A DNA stretch of 64,000 nt. It comes from Gnetum montanum. Its lineage: Eukaryota; Streptophyta; Gnetopsida; Gnetales; Gnetaceae. Position numbers and translations under genes: made by a program. The notes beneath the pieces were generated by a model. That model ran no database searches. It saw only the letters and a list, made by a program, of their open reading frames with translations, and was not told where the DNA came from. Below are positions 34,987-46,018 of this stretch, piece by piece. The stretch is from contig MNCI01015858.1 of NCBI GenBank assembly GCA_015680685.1, positions 62,730-126,729 on the forward strand, written 5' to 3'. Every line of letters begins with the position of its first letter. Position 1 is the first letter of the stretch.

Positions 34987-35736
34987 GTGATACCTGAAAC
35001 GTTATCAAATTCCAAAGCTAATTTCATTCCAAAAATGATGATTGACTTAGAACAAGAATTCAAGAAAAATTTACTTACTAGAAAGAATATACAAAACTCA
35101 GATAGTCAAGCTTTCGAGGTAGTGAATTTTGGATTAGACTATTTACCAAAGATGTTGAATGTTACAAAGGAGAGAGATTCATGTTTCAAGAAAAACTTGT
35201 TAACATGTCTAAGAAATAATTTGGACAATTTTTCTTGGTCTTATGATGATCTTAAAGCTTTTAGACCATATGTGATGACTCATAAAATTATTTTAATAGA
35301 AGGTTGCAAAATAGTCAAGCAAAATCAAAGGAAAGTCAATCCATCATTTGAGCTAGCTATGGAAACTAAAATCAAGAAGTTGTTACAAGCACGAATCATA
35401 TATCCAGTACGATATTCAACATGGCTTGCTAACCTTGTTCTAGTGAGAAAGAAAAATGGTGATATAAGGCTTTGTGTAGACTTTAGAAATTTGAATGATG
35501 CCTCAAAAAAGGATAAGTATCCACTTCCAAGAATTGATGATATGCTGATTAAATTCTCAGGTTGTCAAGTATATTCTTTCTTAGATGGTTTCTCAGGTTA
35601 TAATCAAATCATGGTAGATAAGAATGACAGATACAAAACAACATTCATCATTTCAGAGATTCCTTATGAGAAGGTTAGAGATATGAAGATTCCTACCAGA
35701 GTAACCCTCATCATTCTCTTCCCATCTCAAGGATAG
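34987..35736 (+). pseudogene. Truncated reverse transcriptase of element F
   Basis: A 249-codon open frame with an N-terminal linker (DNFSWSYDDLKAFRPYVMTH, family form of FAWSYxDMPG) and the RT fingers and palm: KIKKLLQARIIYPVRYSTWL, ANLVLVRKKNGDIRLCVDFR, DKYPLPRIDDMLIKFSG and QVYSFLDGFSGYNQI with the first catalytic Asp. After DRYKTTFI the RT wording ends (IISEIPYEKVRDMKIPTRVT is not RT). The rest of the palm with YVDD, the thumb, the gypsy RNase H and integrase are missing before the polypurine tract. It cannot be active. The clean join suggests that an internally deleted copy was propagated. Confidence 0.88.
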
Positions 35737-35933
35737 TCCATGAGTAAAGGACTTGATAGTGTACAGTTTGTTTATTTTTTTTAGCAATGAGGTTTTTGTA
35801 CCACAAAACCTTATGTTTGATGGGAATTTTCCTCTAAAAAATATTTATCTTTTTAGCTATAAAAAGTTCAATAAAAGCTTCAAGTACAATTCATTTTTAA
35901 AATGGGGCTTGCATAAATTTATTTGAGCCTTTT

Positions 35934-35947
35934 AAAGGGGGCAGAAA
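35934..35947 (+). other. Polypurine tract of element F
   Basis: AAAGGGGGCAGAAA directly precedes the 3' LTR start TGTTGGCACATT, the position where plus-strand priming occurs in LTR elements. Confidence 0.8.
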
Positions 35948-36024
35948 TGTTGGCACATTTGGGCCATTTCATGGAACAAGTGGAATTATTTACAAATGGT
36001 GAGGTAGAGAATCCTCATAAACTN

Positions 36025-36765
36025 TCTTCCTAGAGATTTCTCAATCACACTGAAAGCCTCAACATTTTGGATCAAGCAGCCATGGTTTAAAAAGGATTGG
36101 AGAGAAAAATCCAAGAAACCAATTCATGGAAACTATGCATAGTGACGCAAGTGGAAGAGGCCGAACTAGTGGTCAAGCTACTGCCCATATGGCTATGCAG
36201 CCTAGTTTATGGAACAGTTGTGACCCAACCAACCACGTTCTTCATGAAGCAGGGCTAAACCACGAGCAGGCACATTGGTCCTCATTTCCAAGTGCCACCT
36301 ACATCTCTACTTACTGCTTCAGCCCTCACAATGACAATTCTATCATCATTGTATGATATACTATTTGTGCCAATTGCAAGAAAATTCATAGGCATAGAAA
36401 GAGGCATCTCTCTTCTGCAAAGAATTGGAACAATGCTAATCTTGATGACTCTAACGTTAGTTCTTGCTGCTATGATAGAGACCAAGAGAATCCATGCAAC
36501 CAAGTCATACAGGTTACTTGATAAGCCAAAATCTAAGATACCCATGTCAATATTTTGGTTACTTCCATAGTATATTCTTTCTGGAATTGCAGACGTATTT
36601 GGGCTGGTGGGTCTGTAGGAATATTTCTACGATCAAGTCCCTAACAGCATGAGGAGCCTTGGAGTTGCTCTGTATGTTAGTGTCCTCGGAGACAGTGGTT
36701 TTATCTTTGATCTTCTACTCACAATTATCAGCAAATCATGTAGATTAATAGGCAAAGAGGACTGT
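36025..36765 (+). pseudogene. Captured NPF transporter segment, right copy
   Basis: Same frame as the left copy but starting later because of the break at 36024: RFLNHTESLNILDQAAMV, LCIVTQVEEAELVVKLLP, IGPHFQVPPTSLL, LFVPIARKFIGIERGISLLQ, KSKIPMSIFWLLP, EYFYDQVPNSMRSLGVALYV. It shares three stops with the left copy and has one of its own before EYFYDQ (TAG near 36616). By eye about 7 percent differences from the left copy in 36241-36530. Confidence 0.87.
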
Positions 36766-37077
36766 GGTGACGTGAACGATGAGTGCAACGTATTTCTAGA
36801 GGAATTCTTCGGTGTTCTTCTCTTCTGCACAAACGCAGCCAGCAAGGCCATCAAATTCCACACCTACCTATTACTGTCAAAAATTCTACTATGCCTCCTC
36901 GATGATGTTGAGGCTTTTAATGATGCCTGGGTTGTCATTATTGCTGCTATGCAACATCACCTCTACGACCGCATCCCCATCGTTAGGGTTTTTGCCACTC
37001 GTGCCCTCGCGTGCTTCACCAGCAACCTTGAGAACGTCAAAATCCGAGAGTGTGGAAAAACACTCTGTAATTCATGA
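36649..37077 (+). CDS. Chimeric NPF/CAP-G open frame in F 3' LTR
   Basis: A 142-codon frame without stops starting at an internal Met (MRSLGVALYVSVLGDSGFIF, an NPF membrane segment). It passes a junction KSCRLIGKEDCGDVNDEC into the CAP-G part (NVFLEEFFGVLLFCTNAASK, YLLLSKILLCLLDDVEAFND, VRVFATRALACFTSN) and stops at 37075. It lies in U3 of the 3' LTR, which is transcribed as the last part of the element's genomic RNA. Whether it is translated is unknown. By eye, the CAP-G part differs from the left copy at about 37 of 240 bases, mostly transitions, yet stays open in both. Confidence 0.7.
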   Translation: MRSLGVALYVSVLGDSGFIFDLLLTIISKSCRLIGKEDCGDVNDECNVFLEEFFGVLLFCTNAASKAIKFHTYLLLSKILLCLLDDVEAFNDAWVVIIAAMQHHLYDRIPIVRVFATRALACFTSNLENVKIRECGKTLCNS

Positions 37078-38085
37078 CAGATAGATTTATGATGAAAGAG
37101 CATTGAAACACAGCAGATTTGTTATCGAAATTCTGCATTATTCCCTTCGTTAGAGGAAGAAGAATTTGGCCTGGCATGGCTTCGGCTCTACAATATCTCA
37201 GGGTTGCTCTTGGGGCTCTGGTTTTTTGTAGTGACTGGCAAGTTGGTGGGAGGACAAGGCCATGTGGTCCATTGCTATCACTACAACGCTCACCGAAATC
37301 ATCATCCTGGGCCATCCCTAGTACTTCCTTTGCTTGTAGAGGAACAAAAAGAAGAAGGAAGGGTTCCTATTCCTGCACCTACATCATTTGTTGGGCCAAT
37401 TTTTGTAGCAGCAGAGCACTCGATATAGATCTAGATCTTGTTTCCAGGTCTTCGTCGAATTCAAGGTTGTGCATTGTGGCTCCAAGAACGATCTCGCAGC
37501 CATGCCAAAAATACAAGATATACAATCTGAGTACTCCCAACTCTGTTATCCACTAGGGCCGAAACATGAATTCCATGAGATTGGAGGATAATAAAATACC
37601 CCAAGGCTCGCTTAAAATTTGAAACATTAAAAAAGGGGGGGCATAAGAATAGGCACAAAACGTTGCATAGATTTTCTAGCCTTTGACAAGGGATGAAGAA
37701 ATTTGATGGATGAGATAGTTGAAAAGTCAAAATGATGTATATTAGAGGGTTTAGAGGAATTACTTTAAAGTTTTATTATTTTTTTTTGCTAATTCTATTT
37801 TTTTTTAATGCCCTATATGTATATGTATGAAACAAGTTTCAATTATAATTTTTTCATATCTAACTACCATGGTGGTTGTAACTTCCCTTACTGATTGCAA
37901 CCAAATTATAACCACTATAAAAGCCACTTGTCAACTACAAATTTTTTATCTCCATGGTGACCACTTGGCAACTAAATAGGCCACTTGTCAATTAAATGAG
38001 ACACTTTTCAACTACAACTTTTTTATCTCTATGGTGGTTATAACCACCCAAAATAGTTGTGACTTACCTAACTACCTATGAGACC

Positions 38086-38095
38086 CTATAAAAGG
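38086..38095 (+). promoter_or_regulatory. TATA box of F 3' LTR
   Basis: CTATAAAAGG, identical to the left LTR. It could drive readthrough into element E sequence downstream. Confidence 0.7.
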
Positions 38096-39289
38096 GCTTC
38101 AAGGGTAGGAAGAAGGGACAACACCACACTCTTGGAAGAGCATTTGTAAAAAGACATTGTGAAAGATTGCTTGTAAGATGACTTGCTAAAGACAACATTT
38201 CAACCTCTTTGTCATAGTCCTGTGAGTTATGCTTATTATTTTTTATTTTGTTTAAATTGTTTAGCTAGTGGTTCAGATAGTATCATGCTTGGCAAGTAAT
38301 TTTGGGATTTTTAGATTGCTCTTATTGTTCTTGTTGCACGATAGAAAATTTCTCTTAAAATTTTTCGATAGAAGAGATTGTGTTTAAAAGCCTTAAGAGG
38401 ATTTTAGTAGTAAATTTTATTATTGTGCAATGTATAAGAACCACTATTGAGATTGTTGTAAGAGAGCCTCTGCATATAGTCAAGTCGTTGAAGGATTCAA
38501 TAGTCAAGAGGGTTCAAAAAATCTTTGGTATTTTGATAGGACCAGAATAGCTTCTTTTATCTTTAAAGTGAATCTCCATGGTATTTCAATTAGAAATTGT
38601 CAAGTCTCTTGAAGGTTCTATTGAATGCAATTGTTGACATCCGTTATCTAGCCAAAATAGAGACTCGTACATGATAGTTTAGTAGTAAATTTTTGGGTAG
38701 CATAGTAGGATTGTCTTGAAGAAATTGCTTATTTGAGCCTTGGAAGTTTGAACAATTCGTAGTTATTGAATTTGAGATAGCTTTATTGTGAAGTGTTTAC
38801 TCATATCATTTTACCTTGTTTAAACATTTGAGATCTTTACACAATCTATTTTCTTGTTCTCTTCTTTCTATTTCCATTTAATCTCGCTTTATTTCTAGTT
38901 TTCTTGTGGAACTATCCTTTCTCTAGGGAAAATTACAAGTAGATTCGTAGAGTTGTGCTCAAATTTTTTTGCAAAATTTTATTTGTTACAAGTAGGTATT
39001 ATAAGGACTGCATAGACTAGGCAATTAAACAAAATAAGAACTCCCAACAACTCATAGTACTTGGAAAATTTGGTTGAATCTCTTTAAGATAAGTTATTTG
39101 TAGTTTTACACACAACCTAATCATTTCATATTTTACAACTACACATCGCAACAGCACACACACATACTCACATTAACTATTGAGTCTATTTGGAGGTATT
39201 TGGGCCTTGGTGTTGCCAGAAGACCAGCAAGCACCTAAATCCTATTCAAGGATACTCGTTGATGGTCGCGTCCCAAACGCTCGCTAACA

Positions 39290-39294
39290 GGAAG
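39290..39294 (+). other. Target-site duplication of element F, right copy
   Basis: GGAAG, one change from GGGAG at 28592-28596. The following bases TAGTGCTCATTCAAATGG continue the E frame (V-L-I-Q-M). Confidence 0.85.
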
Positions 39295-39690
39295 TAGTGC
39301 TCATTCAAATGGATAATAAGAAACATTCATACTATCTCCACTATGTGATTCAAAGCATTATGGGAGAAAATTTAAATTACACCACCACAGAGAAAGAACT
39401 AATGAAAGTTGTGAACATGCTAAAACCATTCAGGCACTATGTGCTTAGTTACAAAGTGTTTGTGCATATGGATCATAGTGCAATCTGCTTCCTCATGAAC
39501 AAGCTGATGGTGAGCCCTCATGTCATGCAATGGCTCATGATCTTATAGGAATTCAATATCATGATGGTAGATCAACAAGGGACTAAGAATGTGATCACTA
39601 ACCATCTCTCTCAGTTAAGATGGGATAATAAAAAGGAGAAGAGCCCACTCTCTAATCCATTTATAGATGAACTTTTCTTTACAAGAGCAA
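39295..39690 (+). pseudogene. RNase H of element E, part after the F insertion
   Basis: Continuation of the E pol frame: VLIQMDNKKHSYYLHYVIQ, NYTTTEKELMKVVNMLKPF, YVLSYKVFVHMDHSAICFLM, NKLMVSPHVMQWLMIL, one TAG, then EFNIMMVDQQGTKNVITNHL with the Gypsy-typical ending NHLSQLRWDN. A single stop lies in about 130 codons, so this part is well kept. The matching B text is LQEFDLTMIDHKGIKNVVVD. Confidence 0.88.
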
Positions 39691-40925
39691 TAAGTGAACA
39701 AACACTTGCAAATGCAATATGGCATAATGGCATCCTCACCTATCTTCTCACTCAATAGATTCCACAAGACTTGAATTTTAGGAAAGAGTAATAATTTCTT
39801 CATCAAGCCAAATACTTTATGGAAATCAACAGACTCCTTTCCAAGGTGTGTGTCGATGACTTGATTTTTTGGTGTGTCCTTGATAGAGATCAAACTATGC
39901 ATTCCCTAGGATTCTCATCAAGTTCCTTGCAAAGGCCATTATGTAGGGAGATGCACAATGATAAAAATCCTGATGGCAAGATACTATTGGCCTATAATCT
40001 TTAGGGATGCTCACCAATTCATCAAGTCTTGTGAATGTTGTCAACGAGATGGGAGGATGACCACTTGCATGGAAGGTCCTCAATAGTTGATGCAACCACT
40101 GGAACCTTTCGACATATGGGCCATTAACTTCATGGGTCCCATCACACCCATGTCCAATGGAAAGGCATATATTATAGTAGTAGTTGACTACTACACAAAA
40201 TGGGTAGAAGCAATAGCTGTTACTGATTGTACATCATCCACTACTACTAAATTTATACAACAAGATATCATGAATAGGTTTGGTGTGCCATGTTCACTAA
40301 TTTTTGATAATGGAACTCACTTCATAGGTACCACTTTTAGAAAGTTGATTCAATGCTTGAGGGTAAAACATAAATTAACAACACCTTACCACCCCATGCC
40401 AATGGTCAAGTAGAGGTAACTAATTGAGAGATCACAAAAATACTAATGTGAACCATTAGCAAGTATAGGAAGGATTGGAGTACAAAGCTTAATGATGCTC
40501 TTTGGGCTTATCGTTCAACATGGAAACTTCCTATTGGCTATTCTCCCTATGAGTTAGTGTACGAGAAACTTCCAATGCTCATAATGCAATTCAAGCTTTG
40601 TACACTCTCAACAGCTTGTGATTTAAATCTTGACCTAAGTCTAGCACAAAAAGAAAGATTGATCAACCTAAAGGTGCTAGATGAAAAGCAATTAGTGGTC
40701 CTATCCTTGAATGAGGTGAACAAGGCATTCAGCAAGCAATGTCATGATCTTATAATTATGAAAGTGAAACTTCAACCAAGAGATAAGGTCCTCTACTCGA
40801 ACCCCACACATGTACCTCAAAAGTCAAAACTTCAAACATTGTGGGAGGGGACTTATATAATTGATCAAACCTTTCCCTCTGGTGCCATTTTGATCTACAA
40901 GCCTAAATGCCCAAATAAAAAGTAG
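39691..40925 (+). pseudogene. Integrase of element E
   Basis: After FFTRAISEQTLANAIW and a short broken zinc-finger part, frame 40087-40413 holds the core: EPFDIWAINFMGPITPMSNG (first catalytic Asp changed to Asn), VDYYTKWVEAIAVTDCTSST, SLIFDNGTHFIGTTFRKL (second Asp intact) and TPYHPMPMVK before a frameshift. The Glu region reads worn. Frame 40557-40925 gives the C-terminus: YEKLPMLIMQFKLCTLST, LQPRDKVLYSNPTHVPQKSK, TLWEGTYIIDQTFPSGAILI. Inactive, but nearly complete in length. Confidence 0.9.
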
Positions 40926-42590
40926 TTGATCAACATCCAATAAGTAAATCCTTTCCTAGAACTAAGATAGTCCAGTGCAACTACTACCTCAATTGATGGA
41001 CAACCACATTCTATTTTTTGGATTTCCTCCTTCCAACTCAGTTGTGAGGGAGATGGCCATCCATGCTTACAATCCATTTGGCTTCTCAATTTTTCTACTT
41101 TTTGTTATTCATGTTTTTTTATTTTTACAAATTTTTTATTTTATTTTACAAATTCTTGATTTCTCAAATTTTTCTAATTTTACACCATCTTTAGTACCTT
41201 TGAACCTTATTGACTATTTTACATTTTCTTATATATTTTAATTTATTTAGTTTGATTTAAGTGTGATATTTCCTCATTTTTGCTAATAAAAAGTGATTTA
41301 TTATCACAAGACATACTGCCACTATTGCTATTTACTAATGATGATTTGTGCTTCATGTGTAATTGTCGATGTGTGGTTTTTATTTTTGAATTCTAATGTT
41401 TGCTGACTTTGACATGGTTTATTTTTTTTTATGGAACTAGCAGTGAGTCCATGTCATCCACCCATCCAATGAACTCTATGGTTTTCCTTGTTTTGGGAAT
41501 TTGAGATTCCTTCCTTTAAAGAAAGTTTTAATCAATCAGTGACCTTGGTAGTTCTAGAATTAGGAAGGATTCAAAGGCTTGTAAAGGATGTGACATCAAG
41601 GGAACTCAATACTCTTTATACTCTTCTACTTGCATGAGTGCTTAAGTGTGTTTCATATACTTCTTACCATTCCATACCACCCATTGATAGGAAGTCAAAT
41701 AATGTCATTGCATGGTGTAGTTCCCATTTAAAAAATGATGGAAATTCGAAACAAACTTCTTCGAAACGAATAAGTCCTTGCATGATGTGGTTCCCATTTT
41801 AAAAAAAATCACAATGGGAATTCAAAGAAAACCCCTTAGACAAATAAATGGGCTACAAGCATTGGTTATGGGACTTGAATAGCTTGAAATTTCCCTCTAA
41901 CTAAGGCCCTCTCTTTGTGGAATGGTAGTTATTTTTTGGGAGCACTCTGGTGTCTCAAATGTGTGGATTGGTCTTAGGGTGGTGATGCAAAGTCACTAAA
42001 AGCATATGGTTTTGGTCTAGAGACTAAGGATGGGTCTTCTCAAGTCATTTTAAATGCAAATTCCACAAGGGACTTCTTATGACCTTAATTGGAAACTCCA
42101 TTCCACCTTCTTTATCATTTATCCATGCTACCATCACCGCCAGGTTCTATGTTATGCTCTATGTCTTAGTCTGATGTGTTGGGATTATTGAGTAGATTCT
42201 TTTTGGTTTCTCCTTAATGTTTCATGACCATTAATTGATTGTGGAGCCCGTAGACTCTTTTGTTGAGGTTATGCAAGGGTAAAAAGGGCATGAGCTTGCT
42301 ATGGGATGGGCCCACTTGTGTAGATCTTGGTCTAGTTAGTTAAGGTTCCTTACCTTTGACATTGCCATAATCCTATCTTTCGCATAATCAATTGAGTATT
42401 CAGCGTAGTGCTCCTTAATTTTTCATTTCATTTATCCACTAAATTATTTTTTCTCCATTTTTCCAAATTTATGAGCTTCAATACCCTCTTCTCATGTTTT
42501 CATATTGTTTTTGGTTCTTTAAGATTTCATTTGATCCCAATTTCATCCAAAAATTCCTTGTATTTTAAAAGTTTGAACAAAGTCAATGGT
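40926..42590 (+). other. Post-integrase spacer of element E
   Basis: A 40975-41241 frame (MQLLPQLMDNHILFFGFPPS, then Phe-rich) has a counterpart in B (54575-54841, MDNPAHYFGSLPSNLVMVEM) and in D. It arises from a T-rich stretch and is probably not a separate gene. Shared family spacer follows with no coding signal. Confidence 0.5.
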
Positions 42591-42594
42591 AGTT

Positions 42595-42712
42595 AATGGT
42601 GGTCAATGGCTACGTTGATGAGGCCTCGTCGATGTAGCCAACCATGTTGATGAGGCCTTGTTGATAAGGCGTCATTGATGTAGTGTGTACATACTATATA
42701 TACTGCCTAGTA
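42595..42712 (+). promoter_or_regulatory. Internal LTR-like promoter module of element E
   Basis: Tandem units GTTGATGAGGCCTCGTCGAT and GTTGATGAGGCCTTGTTGAT, then TAGTGTG and TATA-like CTATATATAC at 42694-42703. The LTR (46262-46400) has the same units, CAGTGTG, then CTATAAATAC. A donor-like AAAG/GTAAGA occurs near 42845, about 150 nt after the TATA box, as in D. Promoter function is inferred. Confidence 0.55.
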
Positions 42713-43149
42713 CTTAGAAATTTTTTATCATTTGCTCATAACACATGAGTTTTTGTAATTTTTCAGAGCCCAAAACCTTCCAGAGCTCATAACTTCCCAA
42801 TCACTTGTCCAAATCGCTCCATTTTTCAATCTTGCACTTACTAAAGGTAAGATCTTTCTCATGGGGGCTGCAAACCTTAAGGTTTCTAATGAAAAATTGA
42901 TGAAATTTTTCTAACTCCTCCAAGGGTTAATAACTTTAATAACATAGAAACATTAATTTTTTCAAAGATTAACCCTTCCAACAACCTTTGGGATGGTTTA
43001 TTAATGATAATACATAAATAAATAGTAATTGAAGTAATTAAATTAGTCATAATCATAACTTAGCCAAAGTGTAACTATTCTTAAGAGATAATGGTATCCT
43101 AATTGCTTTAAGGTTACATAATGATTACTAATGCATGGTCTCATTATGA

Positions 43150-46018
43150 TTACAAATGGTACCAAAATAGAGATGCTCGTAGGAAGGAGAACTCTTGCAA
43201 CCACAAGAGAAGTTGCCCAGAGCTGGAAGGCACCAACAAGAACAAGGCTAAGAATTACCAGAAGCAACCCATGTAATGGGACCTCTTTGTGAGGAGCCCA
43301 AAGTGGAATATGTCTAACAGATTCCAAAAGAAGAAGTACCAATAGAACAATTCCAAAGAGGAGAAGTGCCTAGCCTCACACCAAGGCTTGAGGTCACATT
43401 GACTTAAGCCTACCTTGATATCATCAAGTCCCAAGAAGTTCTACAATCTATTCTTCAAGAGATCAAGTTTGGATCATTTTTGGAGAAAGCTCAAAAGGAT
43501 GTTAAGACATAACTATAAGCCTCTCCCATGTGTCCAGTAATCACATCTAGTGGGGAATGGTACATGGGAGAGACATATCTCTTCTGAAGTAGTCGAAAGC
43601 TAGGGTCCATTGTCAAAATTAAGGACATTCAAGTGTTCTACTTAGTAGACGTTATCACATGGGCACTTGGGTTCCCTAATACTGGAACACATCTAGCAAA
43701 ACTATCCACAAAAGGTGATTATGAGGCCAAAAGGGACTAGACCTAGTGATACTATGAGGTTGACCGTAAGGAGTATGGCGCGCTCACACCAATGGAGTGA
43801 ATTTACTTCAAGATTGTGGCTGATCACCTCAATCCAATGATGAGGCCAAGTAAGGTGACCACCTTCTCTACTATGCTTCACTCTAAGTAAAACATTTCCC
43901 ATCAACTTTCCATAGCTAATCTACTTAGAGATCGAGAAGCACTTCAAGGAAAATGAATGTGGAAGGAAGACCCTGCCCTTGTTGTGCCTCATCAGGAAAC
44001 TTTGCAAAAGAGTAGGCATTATTTGCTATTCCAATGATACCCTTAGGTATGCTCCTTTGGCCTCATGATCAGAAATCATGAAAGATAAAATGCCAGTGAC
44101 AACTCAAAAGGAGGAGTAGCCACCATCACCACCCACTTAGGAAACAACACTAGAGGCCTACGCAGCCATTGAATATCTATGCAAAATCCGAGAGCAACTC
44201 TAGAGTGAACAAGAACAATGTGCAAGAATGAGTGGGATAGATCCATTTGTGTATTGGCCAATGATGAGTCACCTTAATAAGGTGGCCTAAATAGTTAGCT
44301 AGATGGAGAGGGATGGTCCAATCTTCTTTGTCCAATGAATGTAGCTACCTATGAGGTTGGATCACAATACTTGGGAGGTGACAGTGTCATTATCATAACA
44401 CCATTTATTCCTAGAAATCTCTAAGAATTCCACCACCTTCTCGGTGCATTTGGAGGAAGGCAAAGAGGAAATTGTCTTGGTGATGCAACACCATGGATAA
44501 GAGACAATGGATGAAGCGTTGGCTGACTATGTAGCTAAAGCATTGAATGCACCCACAACATCTATACCAAATGTATCTACTCTCTAAGATGCGCAGATAT
44601 CCATAGGCATAATCAGCAAAAAGTTAGATGTAGCCTAGCATGAAAAGTTGCTGGAACAATTGGTGGGAACTAGGAAACCAACTCTGTACATCTTTAATCT
44701 TCAGGAAGACATCACTATGACCTAGTCGAAGCTGCTTAACATAAGGGGAAAATACATTATGCTGGAGGGGTAGCTTGAAATGGCCCAAGAAAGAAACCAA
44801 TGCTTGGCCATGAAGGTTACTGAACTTCATGCTTGACTTGTAGATCCTATGATCCTCAGTCCAGTAGTAACAAGGGATGAAGCTTTCAAAAAACTTTAAG
44901 AAAGATTCCAAAAGGCTGAGGAGGAGGTAGTAACAACCATATTTAACTAGCTCATGGTAAAAGCAAAAACATATGCAATTGGGAAAGACTTGGACTAGAT
45001 GTGCCAAGAGGATGAGGCCCTAACCATACAAAATTATCACTTGCAAGATGTTGATACTCAAAAGGACTAAATGTAGGAATTCATTCTTCAACAATAGGAG
45101 CAGCTTGCTAGGGTGAACACTGAACTAAGGAAATTGGCCATAGAAAATTTTAATTTGTCAATGGAGGAAGTATGCACCTTGCTCTAGAAATTTTCCATTA
45201 AAATCATCACTTGGAAGAATGAGGCCCTTAAGTTTGAAAAAATGAAAAATCACTACAGAGACCAGGTTGGTCTACAAAAGGAAGTTAATGAAAAATGCAT
45301 TTAGATGACAAAAGAAAAACTAAATGAAGCCCTCTAGCAACTCAAACAAGGAATGGAAATGTGGTAGCCCATCATTGATGGAATTGATGCCTACAATAAA
45401 GTATAGATTCACTTAAAGGATTTGCAAATCAAGAAGATGATAGAGTATATGTGTTGGCAAATCTTTGTTATGAAAACTTGGAAATGCTAACTATTGGACA
45501 ACCATAGTTAGAAATAGAATAGAAAGTGGCTAGTTTGTATCTATTATATTAGGCAAAGTTCAAGCACCATAAGGATGTCAAGTAGAAGCTTTAGATTGCA
45601 AACACTAAACTCAAATTTCTCATAGCACAATTTAGAGATGGATGATCAATTGCTAACAACCTATCCAAATGGATGAATGACTACCAAGAGCTAAAATACA
45701 TAGTCAGAGCATTCAACATTGAATGCAAATAGTTTATTGCCTACTTTGTTAATGCTAAGGAACTATTTCTAGTAATCCCATGTCCTTGGGATATGCCTTC
45801 TAACTCACATTGGCAAAACTACATGGACGGTGCATGATCGCATAAGCAAGGAGAAGAAAATGAAAGCATTGTTGGATGCTTTTTGCCTCCTACCTGAAGT
45901 TGCAGCAATAGTAGGACAACCACAATCACTTTAACTACTACCCATGCATGAAGTTGGTGAAGGTCCCTCAGAGTCTCAAGAACCCCCACTACCTAAGACC
46001 ATCTGATCTTTTCCAATA
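43150..46018 (+). pseudogene. Third ORF (post-integrase) of element E, coiled-coil-rich
   Basis: About 950 codons with many stops, collinear with the D third ORF. It starts in the frame WYQNRDARRKENSCNHKRSC, Lys-rich, then shifts to VPIEQFQRGEVPSLTPRLEV. The conserved block is SPMCPVITSSGEWYMGETYL and KIKDIQVFYLVDVITWALGF. Next come helices with heptad character (EKLLEQLVGTRKPTLYIFNL, EQLARVNTELRKLAIENFNL, LKFEKMKNHYRDQVGLQKEV). The C-terminus is LPEVAAIVGQPQS, then Pro-rich ESQEPPLPKT. No catalytic motif, signal peptide or membrane anchor is seen. Conservation with D shows that it was a real protein of the family. Function unknown. Confidence 0.6.

Larger units (their letters stand above)
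28597..39289 (+). mobile_element. Element F: Tat-like LTR retrotransposon with captured host genes
   Basis: Bounded by TGTTGACACATT at the left and GCTAACA at the right. LTRs are 28597-32187 and 35948-39289, and target copies GGGAG/GGAAG surround it. The internal region is only 3.76 kb: primer site, gag, protease, RNase H, truncated RT, polypurine tract. Integrase and the RT catalytic box are absent, so F had to move with enzymes from another element. The LTRs are very long because U3 carries a chimera of NPF transporter and condensin CAP-G coding sequence. The Tat-like call rests on the RVT_3-type RNase H and on gag/linker similarity to element H. Confidence 0.9.
35948..39289 (+). repeat. 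3' LTR of element F
   Basis: 3342 bp as assembled. A single N at 36024 marks the place where about 510 bp of the left LTR (including the NPF part APFYRNLMPKG) are missing. It retains the 265-bp block 38276-38545 absent from the left LTR. The end CTCGCTAACA is followed by the right target copy GGAAG and then by element E RNase H. Confidence 0.92.

Noticed and set aside
40975-41241. A membrane or envelope protein after integrase in E (Phe-rich frame)
   Set aside because: The hydrophobic reading comes from a T-rich tract that is also present in B and D. No signal peptide, cysteines or other envelope features are seen.
42600-42690. CRISPR-like spaced repeats (GTTGATGAGGCC)
   Set aside because: Units are short, irregular and partly palindromic, without unique spacers or cas genes, in a plant retrotransposon. 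They are U3-type arrays.
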